From Roseovarius marisflavi (GTDB lineage: Bacteria > Pseudomonadota > Alphaproteobacteria > Rhodobacterales > Rhodobacteraceae): a stretch of 64,000 nt of DNA. Below are positions 52,381-61,182 of the stretch, in pieces. Where the stretch lies: contig NZ_FRBN01000018.1 in NCBI RefSeq assembly GCF_900142625.1, positions 1 through 64,000 of the forward strand, written 5' to 3'. The notes below the pieces were generated by a model. It saw only the letters and a program-made list of their open reading frames with translations. It ran no database searches and was not told the DNA's origin. Position 1 is the stretch's first letter. Every line of letters begins with the position of its first letter. A program made the translations under genes and the position numbers.

Positions 52381-52403
52381 CTTCTTCTTGGTCCAAATAC
52401 TCC
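52381..52403 (+). repeat. Intergenic AAATACTC element, copy 6
   Basis: CTTCTTCTTGGTCC followed directly by AAATACTCC, one base after the hexomutase stop codon. It leads into a GGGGGCAGCGCCCCC hairpin. Convergent with the M3 peptidase gene. Confidence 0.8.
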
Positions 52404-52410
52404 GGGGGGC

Positions 52411-52430
52411 GTGGGGGCAGCGCCCCCCAC
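52411..52430 (+). terminator. GTGGGGGCAGCGCCCCCCAC hairpin
   Basis: A G+C stem with an AGC loop and a one-base C bulge lies downstream of the hexomutase and convergent M3 peptidase genes. It is the same GGGGCAGCGCCCC type as at copies 4 and 8 and lacks a T-run. Confidence 0.6.
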
Positions 52431-52474
52431 CGGATCGGGTCGCCAAAGGCGATCCGAAACACAGCCCGAGAACT

Positions 52475-54487
52475 CTAGGCCGCCAGCCCACGCCCCTTCA
52501 AAAGCGCCTCGACCCCCGGAAGCCGCCCACGGAACGCACAGTAAAGCGCCTCGGCATCCTCTGACCCACCGCGCGACAGGATATGCGCCTCAAGGGCGCG
52601 GGCGCGCTCGGGATCGAACGGGCCACCGGCCTCTTCAAAGGCGGCAAAGGCATCGGCATCCATCACCTCGGACCACATATAGCTGTAATACCCGCTGGAA
52701 TATCCATCGCCTGAAAACACATGCGCGAAATGCGGGCTGGCATGGCGCATGGTGATCGCCTGCGGCATGCCGATTTCGGCCAGAACCTCGGCCTGACGCG
52801 CCATAAGGTCCTCGGGCGGCACGCCCTCGTGAAACGCCAGGTCGACCAAGGCCGAGGCGACATATTCGACCGTCTGAAACCCCATGTCAAAATTCGCTGC
52901 CTTGAGCATCTTGTCGAGAAGATCACGCGGCATCGCCGCGCCGGTCTCCACATGGGTGGCGTATTGCTCAAGCACCTCGGGCACCTCAAGCCAGTGTTCA
53001 TAAAGCTGGCTTGGCAGTTCAACAAAATCGCGCGCCACCGATGTGCCCGACACGCTTTCATAGGTTACATCCGATAGCACCTGATGCAGTGCATGCCCGA
53101 ATTCATGAAACAAAGTCCGCGCATCGTCATAGGACAAAAGCGCCGGATCGCCCTTGGCGAAATTGCACACATTGATCACCACCGGCCCCTGAACCTTGGG
53201 CCATTTCGCCTGCCCGCGCATGGCCGAACACCAGGCCCCGGACCGCTTTGATCCGCGCGCGAAATAGTCACCGATGAACACCGCCACATGCTCGCCGCCG
53301 CGCGTCACCTCCCAGGCCCGACAATCGGGGTGGTAAAGCGGCACGTCCAACGCCTTGAACTCAAGCCCGAACAACCGGTTGGCGCAACCGAACGCCGCCT
53401 CGATCATCCGCTCCAGCGAGAGGTAGGGCTTAAGCGCGGTTTCCTGCAGATCATGCTCGGCCTGGCGCCGCTTTTCCGCGTAATAGCGCCAATCCCACGG
53501 CTCCAGCGTGCCATTGATCCCGTCGCCCTGCAACATCGCGGTCAACACCTCCGCATCGGCCTCGGCCTGCGCCTTGGCCGGCACCCAGACCGCCAACAAC
53601 AAATCGCGCACCGCCTCCGGCGTTTTGGCCATCTCGGTTTCGAGCTTGAAGGCGGCAAAGCTGTCATAGCCAAGCAGCTTTGCCCGCTCGGCCCGCAGCG
53701 CAAGGGTTTCCTCGGCCACCGCGCGATTGTCGGCCTCGCCGCCATTGGCCCCGCGCGCGGCCCAGGCCTGAAACGCCCGTTTGCGCAGATCGCGGCGCGG
53801 CGAGAATTGCAAGAACGGCGTGATCAGCGACCGCGACAGCGTGATCACCGGCCCCTCAAGGCCCTTTTCCCGCCCCGCCGCGCGCGCCGTATCCACCACG
53901 AACTCCGGCAGCCCCTCAAGGTCGGCCTCGGACAATTCCATGTGCCACCCGGCCTCATCGGCCAAAAGGTTTTGGGTAAACGCCGTCCCGAGCACCGAAA
54001 GCCGCGACATGATCTCGCGCATGCGCGTGTCCTCTGCCCCGTTAAGCCCCGCGCCCGCACGGCGAAAGCCACGGTGGCTCAGCATCAAAACCCGCGCCTG
54101 CTCTGGCGTCAGATCAAGTGTGTCGCGTGCCTGCCAAAGCGCCTCGATCCGGGCAAACAGCGCCTTGTTGCCATAAACCGCCGAAGAATGCGCCGCCAGT
54201 TTCGGGCCAAAATCGCGCTGCAATTCCTGTCGTCTGGGGTTGCTATCGGCCCCGGCCAGCGTGAAGAAGACCGACAAAACACGGTCAAGGTCCTTGCCCG
54301 ACGCCTCAAGCGCCTCGATCGTATTGGCAAACGTCGGGGCCTCGGGATTGTCGACAATCGCCTCGATCTCGGCACGCGCCGAGCCTAGCGCGGTCTCGAA
54401 CGCGGGCGCGAAATCTTCGTCACCAATCGCCGCGAAGGGTGCCAGGTCAAACGGTGTCTTCCACTCGGCCAGCAACGGGTTTGTCAT
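52475..54487 (-). CDS. M3-family oligopeptidase
   Basis: A 670-residue cytosolic zinc metallopeptidase of the oligopeptidase A/Dcp group. The zinc motif HEFGH is at 461-465, and the third ligand Glu lies about 25-30 residues on (RDFVELPSQLYEHWL). It cleaves short peptides. The ATG at 54487 fits the family. The upstream ThiF/MoeB gene overlaps its first 41 bases on the same strand, so the two are cotranscribed. Confidence 0.93.
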   Translation of the reverse strand: MTNPLLAEWKTPFDLAPFAAIGDEDFAPAFETALGSARAEIEAIVDNPEAPTFANTIEALEASGKDLDRVLSVFFTLAGADSNPRRQELQRDFGPKLAAHSSAVYGNKALFARIEALWQARDTLDLTPEQARVLMLSHRGFRRAGAGLNGAEDTRMREIMSRLSVLGTAFTQNLLADEAGWHMELSEADLEGLPEFVVDTARAAGREKGLEGPVITLSRSLITPFLQFSPRRDLRKRAFQAWAARGANGGEADNRAVAEETLALRAERAKLLGYDSFAAFKLETEMAKTPEAVRDLLLAVWVPAKAQAEADAEVLTAMLQGDGINGTLEPWDWRYYAEKRRQAEHDLQETALKPYLSLERMIEAAFGCANRLFGLEFKALDVPLYHPDCRAWEVTRGGEHVAVFIGDYFARGSKRSGAWCSAMRGQAKWPKVQGPVVINVCNFAKGDPALLSYDDARTLFHEFGHALHQVLSDVTYESVSGTSVARDFVELPSQLYEHWLEVPEVLEQYATHVETGAAMPRDLLDKMLKAANFDMGFQTVEYVASALVDLAFHEGVPPEDLMARQAEVLAEIGMPQAITMRHASPHFAHVFSGDGYSSGYYSYMWSEVMDADAFAAFEEAGGPFDPERARALEAHILSRGGSEDAEALYCAFRGRLPGVEALLKGRGLAA

Positions 54488-55550
54488 CACGCTCTCCTTT
54501 TGTGCCACAGATCGGGCAATTTTCTCTTGGGCTTAGCCCGATCTTGCGGCTCTCGCCATAAAGCGCGTCATAGATCAGCATTTCACCGCGCAGCGCCTGC
54601 CCCGCGCCGGTGATGATCTTGATCGCCTCGCCCGCCATCATCGCGCCGACAACGCCCGGCAAGGGGCCCAAAACGCCCGCCTCGGAACAAGACGGCGCAA
54701 GGCCCGGCGCGGGGGCCTCGGGGAAAATGCATTGGTAACAGGGCGCACCGCGGGCCGGGTCAAACACGCTAAGCTGTCCTTCCCATTGCGACAAGGCGCC
54801 TGAAATCAAAGGGATACCCTGTTTCACCGCAGCAGCATTCGCAAGATAACGGGTCGCGAAATTGTCAGTTCCATCTAGGATCAGGTCATATTCGGCAAAA
54901 AGCTCGGCGGCGATCTCGGGCGTCAGGCGCCGCTGGTAAGGACGCACCGTGACATGCGGGTTTTGCGCAAGCAGCGCCGCTTCGGCCGATTGCACCTTGG
55001 GCAGGCCAATATCTGCGTCGCGGTGGATCACCTGACGTTGCAGGTTGGAATTATCGACCTCGTCGTCATCAATCACACCGATCACACCAACCCCCGCCGC
55101 CGCCAGATAGAGCAGAACCGGCGAACCAAGCCCGCCCGCGCCGATCACCAGAACCCGCGCCTCCTTGAGCGCCTTTTGACCCGGTCCGCCAATCTCCCGC
55201 AGCACGATATGACGAGCATAGCGGTCAAGTTCGGCCTCGCTGAACAGCGGTTTTCGCCCGGTCTTGCCCGCGCCCGCACCTGCCTGTTCTTTAACCTGCG
55301 CGCGCGTCCGCAACCGGCCCAATCCGGCACGGTAAACCCACACAATCGCCGCGGCCCCGCCAAGCATGAGCCAAAGCGCGGCACTTTCCCCCGTCGCAAG
55401 CCGAAGCGGATGCCCCTGCGGCAAGACAAGATGCAACGCAACCACCGCCAGCCAAAGGATACCGAGCATCCCCCACCGCAATCGCCGGGGCGTGCCAAGC
55501 GCCGCCCCGATGCCCCAAAGCACCGCTGCCATGATCAAAACCAGCAACAT
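54447..55550 (-). CDS. MoeB/ThiF-like E1 protein with N-terminal membrane region
   Basis: A 367-residue protein. Residues 1-75 contain up to three membrane helices not found in standard MoeB. An E1-type adenylating domain follows: GAGGLG (137-142, ATP-binding), DEVDNSNLQRQVIHRDADIG, GTDNFATRYL, and zinc pairs CYQC (about 276) and CPIC (about 347). It would activate the C-terminal Gly of MoaD- or ThiS-type sulfur carriers. Its start overlaps the dut stop (TGATG), and its end overlaps the M3 gene. ThiF, MoeB and a dual role are all possible. Confidence 0.87.
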   Translation of the reverse strand: MLLVLIMAAVLWGIGAALGTPRRLRWGMLGILWLAVVALHLVLPQGHPLRLATGESAALWLMLGGAAAIVWVYRAGLGRLRTRAQVKEQAGAGAGKTGRKPLFSEAELDRYARHIVLREIGGPGQKALKEARVLVIGAGGLGSPVLLYLAAAGVGVIGVIDDDEVDNSNLQRQVIHRDADIGLPKVQSAEAALLAQNPHVTVRPYQRRLTPEIAAELFAEYDLILDGTDNFATRYLANAAAVKQGIPLISGALSQWEGQLSVFDPARGAPCYQCIFPEAPAPGLAPSCSEAGVLGPLPGVVGAMMAGEAIKIITGAGQALRGEMLIYDALYGESRKIGLSPRENCPICGTKGERDDKPVAGRVEDTV

Positions 55551-56026
55551 CAGGAGACTCCGGTCGATCCAAAACCGCCCTGCCCGCGGGCGGTCTCGTC
55601 CAGCGTTTCAACCATCTCGAACCGCGCCTGCGCCACGGGTGCAATTACCATCTGGGCAATCCTCGCACCGTGCTCGATGTGAAAGGCCTCTTGCCCGGCA
55701 TTCATCACGATCACCCCCAAAGGCCCGCGATAATCGGCATCAATCGTGCCGGGGCTGTTGGGCAAGGTAATGCCGTGCTTCAGCGCAAGACCGGAACGCG
55801 GTCGGATCTGCACCTCAAATCCCAGCGGAATCGCCAGCCGAAGCCCGGTCGGCACAAGCGCCCGCGCGCCCGGCGCAAGCGTCACCCCGCCGCGCTGCCC
55901 TGCGGTAAAATTCGCGCGCAGATCGGCACCCGCCGCCCCCGCAGTCTCATAAGACGGCAAACCAAGGGACCGGTCCGCCCCCTCTTCCCAAACCATTGAA
56001 ACCGTTAGCAAAGGCCCCACTTTCAT
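55550..56026 (-). CDS. dut: Deoxyuridine 5'-triphosphate nucleotidohydrolase
   Basis: A trimeric dUTPase of about 158 residues. Motif 1 is [10 protein letters not shown], motif 2 [10 protein letters not shown], motif 3 [22 protein letters not shown], motif 4 [12 protein letters not shown] and the C-terminal arm motif [10 protein letters not shown]. The ATG at 56026 aligns the first strand (LLTVSMVW) with the E. coli start. It lies inside AAATACTC element copy 7. A shorter start at 55996 would lose that strand, and the frame also opens at a TTG at 56044. It directly follows coaBC. Confidence 0.93.
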   Translation of the reverse strand: MKVGPLLTVSMVWEEGADRSLGLPSYETAGAAGADLRANFTAGQRGGVTLAPGARALVPTGLRLAIPLGFEVQIRPRSGLALKHGITLPNSPGTIDADYRGPLGVIVMNAGQEAFHIEHGARIAQMVIAPVAQARFEMVETLDETARGQGGFGSTGVS

Positions 56027-56042
56027 CATTCCATAAATACTC
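56020..56042 (+). repeat. Intergenic AAATACTC element, copy 7
   Basis: CTTTCATCATTCC followed by ataAATACTC. It bridges coaBC and dut: the coaBC stop codon overlaps its right end (TCA at 56041-56043) and the likely dut start codon lies in its left half, both on the minus strand. Confidence 0.75.
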
Positions 56043-57243
56043 AATGCCCGTCCAGAAGCGCCTTGGCGATCCTCTCGACCAGCTTTTGCGCGACCTCGGC
56101 CTTTGGCATCCTTGGCCAGATCTCGGCATCCTCGGCGCTGATCAAGGTGACCGCGTTTTCGCTTCCGCCCATGATGCCGGTGCCATGGCCCACATCATTG
56201 GCCAGGATCCAGTCGCAGCCCTTGCGCGCGCGCTTGGCGGTGGCGTTCTCAACCACGTCATCGGTTTCGGCGGCAAAGCCGATCACAAGTCCCGGGCGCC
56301 CGGTCGTCATCTGGCTCACCCGCGCCAGAATGTCGGGGTTTTCGGCAAATTCCAGCTTGGGCAAGCCGCCCTTGGTTTTCTTGAGCTTCGACTGGCTGGC
56401 CCCGGCCACATGCCAATCGGCTACAGCGGCCGCAAAAATCGCCGCATCCACCGGAAGTGCCGCCTCGACCGCCGCCAGCATCTCCTGCGCGGTCTCGACA
56501 CGCACCACCTTGACCCCCTCGGGCGGTGGCACGCTGGCCGGACCGGTGACAAAGACAACCTCGGCCCCAAGTGCGCCGAGGGCGCGGGCGATGGCCGTGC
56601 CCTGCGCTCCAGAGGAGCGATTTGCGATATAGCGCACCGGGTCAATCGGCTCATGCGTAGGGCCCGAGGTGACCAGCACACGCCGCCCTTTCAGGGGGCC
56701 ATCGGCCAGGGCCGCCTGCACTGCGGCCACGATTTCCGGCACCTCGGCCATGCGCCCCGGGCCATGCTCGCCACAGGCCATATCACCCTCATTCGGGCCG
56801 ACAAAACCGATACCATCGCCACGCAGTATGGCAAGATTGCGCTGCGTGGCCGCATGCTGCCACATCCGCACATTCATCGAAGGCGCGATCAGGACCGGCG
56901 TATCGGTGGCCAATAAAAGCGTCGAGGCCAGATCATCCGCCTGTCCGCCCGCCATTTTCGCCATGAGGTCAGCGGTGGCCGGGGCGACCACGATCAGATC
57001 GGCGCTGCGGCTTAGCTCGATATGGCCCATCTCGGCCTCATCGGTGAGGTCAAACAACTCCTGAAACACCTTGCGCCCGGCCAGGGCCGAAACCGACAGT
57101 GGCGTAACAAACTCCGATCCCGCGCGGGTCAGCACAGGCGTCACCTCGGCGCCCTGCTCTCGCAACCGACGGATCAGATCGAGCGATTTGAACGCTGCGA
57201 TGCCGCCCCCAATGATCAGAAGAATGCGTTTTGATGCCAGCAT
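56041..57243 (-). CDS. coaBC: Bifunctional phosphopantothenoylcysteine decarboxylase/synthase
   Basis: A 400-residue bifunctional coenzyme A enzyme. The N-terminal flavodoxin-like CoaC domain (1-180) begins [17 protein letters not shown] and has MNVRMWQH and the decarboxylase APSMN region. The C-terminal CoaB domain (about 185-400) has [22 protein letters not shown] and a nucleotide site near GFAAETDD. It makes 4'-phosphopantetheine. dut follows on the same strand. Confidence 0.95.
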   Translation of the reverse strand: MLASKRILLIIGGGIAAFKSLDLIRRLREQGAEVTPVLTRAGSEFVTPLSVSALAGRKVFQELFDLTDEAEMGHIELSRSADLIVVAPATADLMAKMAGGQADDLASTLLLATDTPVLIAPSMNVRMWQHAATQRNLAILRGDGIGFVGPNEGDMACGEHGPGRMAEVPEIVAAVQAALADGPLKGRRVLVTSGPTHEPIDPVRYIANRSSGAQGTAIARALGALGAEVVFVTGPASVPPPEGVKVVRVETAQEMLAAVEAALPVDAAIFAAAVADWHVAGASQSKLKKTKGGLPKLEFAENPDILARVSQMTTGRPGLVIGFAAETDDVVENATAKRARKGCDWILANDVGHGTGIMGGSENAVTLISAEDAEIWPRMPKAEVAQKLVERIAKALLDGH

Positions 57244-57360
57244 GGGCGCGTTCCTTGTTCAGCCGCTGCGACAGTAGGGCGTGGCCCTCGGGGTGACAAG
57301 GGGCAGCTCGTCGGGCTTGATGGCCCGCCTCGCGAAGCGCGCGCGCAAGAGCACGAAGAG

Positions 57361-58131
57361 CTATTTGAATGCCGTGCAAGGGTCGGCGCGATCAACCGCA
57401 TCGGCCGAGATCACCTCGTCAAACCCACCCTCAAGCGGGGCGCTGTCTTCGGTCTGACCAAGCACGACAATCTCAAGCCCGTCGCGCGCAACCGATAACA
57501 CCGCCGGCATGCCCCAGTCACGGCGAGCGTGGCCATTGCCGGTGATCACCGCCACCGGGCCACCCGTCTCGTCCAGAGCGGCAAGAACGGCGCGGGCAAG
57601 CGCCGCGTCGCGCAGGCGTTGAATTTCGACCATGCCGGGCAGAGCATCCACCGGCAGGGCATCACAATGCGCCGCCATCTGAAGCGCCTCGCGCGCGGCC
57701 TGCTCGGTCGCAGGCAAGGGGCGGTCCAACCCATAGCGCGCCGCATCCTCGCCGAAACTGGCCGCAAGCCCATCCTCGAACACCGCGCGCGCCTCGTCCC
57801 GAGGCACCTGTGCACCATAAATCGCGGCCTCCGGCGCTGCGGCAAAAATCGGATAATACAGTGCGAAATCGGGCCATCCGCTCTCTGCCCACTCCAGAGC
57901 CGCTGCAAGGGCCGCGCGATGCGCGCGCAAATCAGGCACAACTTTCTCTGCCTGCGCCGCAGTCAGCATTTCAAACACGATCGCAGTCGGTTGTATCTCC
58001 GCCACCCTTTCGGCCTGAATCGCATGATGGGCGGGATTGTCATGAACCTCGCCCAACACATACACGTCCTGCGCCGCCACCGGCAGCGCAAAACTCAGAC
58101 CAAAAACAAGGGCGACATAACGCGCGATCAT
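57361..58131 (-). CDS. ChaN-like haem-binding/TraB-type exported protein
   Basis: A 256-residue exported protein. The signal peptide (1-20) ends at VAAQDV. The ChaN (Cofac_haem_bdg) motifs are LGEVHDNPAHHAIQA near the N terminus and VITGNGHARRDWGMPAVL near the C terminus, which supply the His and Glu residues involved in haem or metal binding in ChaN. Four-base overlap with the rpoH2 gene makes it a partner in that transcript. Function in this group is not established. Confidence 0.83.
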   Translation of the reverse strand: MIARYVALVFGLSFALPVAAQDVYVLGEVHDNPAHHAIQAERVAEIQPTAIVFEMLTAAQAEKVVPDLRAHRAALAAALEWAESGWPDFALYYPIFAAAPEAAIYGAQVPRDEARAVFEDGLAASFGEDAARYGLDRPLPATEQAAREALQMAAHCDALPVDALPGMVEIQRLRDAALARAVLAALDETGGPVAVITGNGHARRDWGMPAVLSVARDGLEIVVLGQTEDSAPLEGGFDEVISADAVDRADPCTAFK

Positions 58132-59006
58132 GCCAACAGGTTGTGAACCTCGGACCCGTGCTTTTCAAGATGTTTGCGCATCTTTTGAAAGGCCGCCGCT
58201 TCAAGCTGGCGCACCCGCTCCTTGGACAGCTTCAATTCCGTGCCAAGACTCTCAAGCGTGCGCGGCGCATCGCGCAGTTTGCGTTCGCGCACAATGAAGC
58301 GCTCTCGTTCATTGAGGCTTTGCATCGCATCAGTCAGCCAATTGCGCAACGCGCCAAGATCGTGATCCTGTTCAACAAGCTGATCGCCGCGCGGGCCGTC
58401 ATCTTCCAGGGCATCAATCCATTCGCGCCCCTCATCCTCGGACGATTGCGTTGCATTTAGCGAAAAGTCAGAGCCGGAAAGACGCCCCTGCATCATCTCG
58501 ACATCGCGCAACGGCACGCCAACCTCATGCGCGATCATCTCGCGCAGCTGGTATCCGTCAAGCTCTTCGCCATTCGCCATCGCCTCGCGCTCAAGCCGCG
58601 CCTGCACCCGGCGCATGTTGAAAAACAGCGACTTCTGGCTGCTGGTGCTTCCGGTGCGCACCATCGACCAGTTGCGCATAACATAGTCCTGAATGCTGGC
58701 CTTGATCCACCAGACCGCATAGGTCGAAAACCGCACACCGCGATCCGGGTCAAATTTGTCCGCAGCCTTCATCAGGCCAAGACCGGCCTCTTGAATAAGA
58801 TCGTTCATCGGCGCGCCATAGCGGCGGAATTTCGACGCCATCGAGATCGCCAGCCGCATGTAGGCGGTGATCAAACGGTGAAGCGCCTCTTCGTCGCGCT
58901 GATCGCGCCAGGCATAGGCCAGCGCCAGTTCGGTTTCTGCGTCCAGCATTTCCGCCTTCATCGCGGTGCGGGACATGGAACTTGTTTGTGGTGCGTCAAG
59001 TGGCAT
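58128..59006 (-). CDS. rpoH2: Alternative sigma factor RpoH (sigma-32 family, RpoH2-like)
   Basis: A 292-residue sigma-70-family factor. Region 2 is at LITAYMRLAISMASKFRRYG with the DLIQEAGLGLMKAADKFDP helix and FSTYAVWWIKASIQDYVMRN. Region 4 is ERERFIVRERKLRDAPRTLE with LKLSKERVRQLEAAAFQKMR. The RpoH box is SLFFNMRRVQARLE. The sequence resembles Rhodobacter RpoHII rather than RpoHI, used in the oxidative and heat stress response. AGGGGGAAG lies before the ATG at 59006. The ChaN-like gene follows by ATGA overlap. Confidence 0.9.
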   Translation of the reverse strand: MPLDAPQTSSMSRTAMKAEMLDAETELALAYAWRDQRDEEALHRLITAYMRLAISMASKFRRYGAPMNDLIQEAGLGLMKAADKFDPDRGVRFSTYAVWWIKASIQDYVMRNWSMVRTGSTSSQKSLFFNMRRVQARLEREAMANGEELDGYQLREMIAHEVGVPLRDVEMMQGRLSGSDFSLNATQSSEDEGREWIDALEDDGPRGDQLVEQDHDLGALRNWLTDAMQSLNERERFIVRERKLRDAPRTLESLGTELKLSKERVRQLEAAAFQKMRKHLEKHGSEVHNLLA

Positions 59007-59111
59007 TGTCTTCCCCCTGTCAGGCGGTTCAGGCATTTGCGCCCTTTATCGGTCCTTTGATGAGTGCTACGCATCGCCCGATAAATCGGATCAAAAAAAT
59101 TGGGGGCGCGG

Positions 59112-59639
59112 GTGTTGGATCTGCCAGAGTTAACCTTGATCCTGGGCGGGGCCGCCTCGGGAAAATCGGCCTTTGCAGAGGGGCTTGTTGTGCAATCCGG
59201 CCGGGCGCGGGTCTATCTGGCAACGGCGCAAACCTTTGACGACGAGATGCGCGAAAAAGTAACCCGCCATCAAACCATGCGCGGCGACGGCTGGCGCACC
59301 ATCGAGGCACCGCTTGATCCATCCCCCGCTCTTGCGGGCGCGCGCCGCGACGAGGCGGTGCTTGTGGATTGCGCCACCATGTGGCTCAGCAATCACATGC
59401 TGGCCGATGGCGATCTTGCGATGGCCGAAACCGCCCTTATCCGTGCGCTCACCAATTGCGCCGCCCCGGTGGTCGTGGTCAGCAACGAGGTCGGCCTGTC
59501 GGTCGTTCCCGAAAACGCGCTCGCCCGCCGCTTTCGCGAGGCTCAGGGGCGGTTGAATCAAAGGCTCGCCGCCGAGGCCTCGCTTGTGGTCAACGTGATC
59601 GCCGGTCTGCCTCAGGTCCTCAAGGGCAGCCTCTCATGA
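59112..59639 (+). CDS. cobU: Adenosylcobinamide kinase / cobinamide-phosphate guanylyltransferase
   Basis: A P-loop enzyme of about 175 residues that phosphorylates and guanylylates adenosylcobinamide during cobalamin nucleotide-loop assembly. Walker A is LGGAASGKSAFAE (about 11-23). The guanylation His lies in REKVTRHQTMRGDGWRTIEAP. VLVDCATMWLSNHML and VSNEVGLSVVPENALARRFRE complete the family pattern. No ATG is available. A GTG at 59112 after GGGGG is my choice, and a TTG at 59100 is an alternative. It overlaps the next gene by ATGA. No other cob genes are nearby. Confidence 0.9.
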   Translation: MLDLPELTLILGGAASGKSAFAEGLVVQSGRARVYLATAQTFDDEMREKVTRHQTMRGDGWRTIEAPLDPSPALAGARRDEAVLVDCATMWLSNHMLADGDLAMAETALIRALTNCAAPVVVVSNEVGLSVVPENALARRFREAQGRLNQRLAAEASLVVNVIAGLPQVLKGSLS

Positions 59640-60208
59640 GCCGGTTCTACTGGGTGCGCCATGGGCCGACCCATGCCAAATCCATGGTTGGCTGGTCCGA
59701 TTTGCCTGCTGATCTAAGTGACGACGCTCAGATTGCTCGCCTCTCGGCGCATCTGCCCGGGGATGCCCTTGTGATCTCCTCCGATCTGATCCGCGCCCGC
59801 GCCACCGCCGATGCACTCAACGGGCCGCGCACCCGCCTGCCCGATGATCCCAACCTGCGCGAAATTCACTTTGGCGATTGGGAATTGCAGGTCTTCGACA
59901 AGATTCCCGACCAAGAGCACCTGCGCGCCTTCTGGGAAAACCCCGGCGATGTCCGCCCGCCAGGCGGCGAAAGCTGGCATGAAGTTTCAAACCGTGTCTC
60001 TGCTGGCGCCGCCCGCCTGCTTGCCGCGCATCCGGGGCGCGACATCATCGCCGTCGCCCATTTCGGCGCGATCCTGACCCAAGTGCAACAGGCCCTTGAG
60101 GTGACCGCCTATGAGGCCTTCGCGCACCGGATCGACAACCTGTCGGTGACCGAGTTGCACTGGCAGGGCAACCGCTGGCACGCACAGGCAATCAATCACC
60201 TGCCGTGA
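59636..60208 (+). CDS. Histidine phosphatase family protein, CobC-like
   Basis: A 190-residue phosphatase. The catalytic motif is VRHG (7-10) with the second His in AVAHFGAIL, and DLIRARATADAL carries the substrate Arg. The coupling to cobU by a four-base overlap suggests alpha-ribazole-5'-phosphate phosphatase (CobC) activity in cobalamin assembly. Phosphoglycerate-mutase-like phosphatases with other substrates share the fold. Confidence 0.83.
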   Translation: MSRFYWVRHGPTHAKSMVGWSDLPADLSDDAQIARLSAHLPGDALVISSDLIRARATADALNGPRTRLPDDPNLREIHFGDWELQVFDKIPDQEHLRAFWENPGDVRPPGGESWHEVSNRVSAGAARLLAAHPGRDIIAVAHFGAILTQVQQALEVTAYEAFAHRIDNLSVTELHWQGNRWHAQAINHLP

Positions 60209-60266
60209 TGGGCCGCCGTACAATTATTCGTTGTTCCCGCACCATCCCGCCGTTTAGGATTTCACA

Positions 60267-61145
60267 ATGACATACCAACTTATTCTCGGCGATTTCGCCT
60301 ATTCCTCATGGTCACTGCGCGGCTGGCTTTTGCTCAATCGCTTTGGCCTGCCGTATAAGACCCGGCTGCTTGATTTCAACGCCGCCGCAAGCGTGGCCGA
60401 GCAACTGCGCGATGTCGCCCCGGCGCGCACCGTGCCAACGCTCGTGACACCCGAGGGCGCGATCATATCTGAATCGCTCGCCATGGCCGAAGAGCTGGCA
60501 AGCCGCCACCCCGAGGCGGGTGTTTGGCCAAGCAATCCCCTGGCGCGGGCCACCGCACGCACCCTCGCGGCCGAAATGCACGCTGGCTTCACCACGCTGC
60601 GCAACGATTGCCCGATGAACATGCGGCTGGCCTATAAAGGCGTTGAGCCCTCGCAAGCGCTTTTGGACGATCTGGCCCGACTTGACGTGATCTGGGACCA
60701 CGCGCGCACCGCGACGGCCCCGGATGGCCCTTGGCTCTGTGGCGACTATAGCGCGGTTGATGCCTTTTTCGCCCCCGTGGCGGCCCGGATCGCAGGCTAT
60801 GGCCTGCCGGTCTCGGACAGCGCACACGCCTATGTCACCGCCCATCTGAACGATCCCGCCTTTCGTCGCTGGCGGGCCATGGGGCTTGTGCATGGCGACA
60901 CTCTGGACCGATATGCACGCGACTACGCCACCACCGACTGGCCCGGCCCCACCCCGCGTCCCGCAAAAGCGGTGAACAGCGGCACGCCGGAAAACACCAC
61001 CTGTCCTTATTCCGGCGATCCGGTCACTCATCTGATGGAAACAGAGGGCCGCATTTTCGGCTTTTGCAACGCGTTTTGCCGCGACAAAACCGTCGCAGAC
61101 CCGGATGCCTGGCCCGCCTTCACCGCCCTTCGCGACGCCGCCTGA
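60267..61145 (+). CDS. Glutathione S-transferase with C-terminal Cys motif
   Basis: A 292-residue protein. The thioredoxin-fold GST N-terminal domain (1-80; DFAYSSWSLRGWLLLNRFGL; VPTLVTPEGAIISESLAM) is followed by the helical C-terminal domain (about 90-215). After about residue 240 an extra segment carries TCPYSGDPVTHLMETEGRIFGFCNAFC, with Cys246, Cys267 and Cys271 and His255, which looks like a small zinc-binding or YHS/TRASH-type knuckle. Standard GSTs stop near 210-220. Followed by AAATACTC element copy 8 and two inverted repeats. Confidence 0.85.
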   Translation: MTYQLILGDFAYSSWSLRGWLLLNRFGLPYKTRLLDFNAAASVAEQLRDVAPARTVPTLVTPEGAIISESLAMAEELASRHPEAGVWPSNPLARATARTLAAEMHAGFTTLRNDCPMNMRLAYKGVEPSQALLDDLARLDVIWDHARTATAPDGPWLCGDYSAVDAFFAPVAARIAGYGLPVSDSAHAYVTAHLNDPAFRRWRAMGLVHGDTLDRYARDYATTDWPGPTPRPAKAVNSGTPENTTCPYSGDPVTHLMETEGRIFGFCNAFCRDKTVADPDAWPAFTALRDAA

Positions 61146-61154
61146 GCCCCAACG

Positions 61155-61176
61155 TTCATCTTTCCGGAAATACTCC
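61155..61176 (+). repeat. Intergenic AAATACTC element, copy 8
   Basis: TTCATCTTTCC followed by ggAAATACTCC, nine bases after the GST stop codon. It is followed by both a 27-base palindrome and a G+C hairpin, the fullest version of the element in the window. Confidence 0.8.
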
Positions 61177-61182
61177 GGGGGA

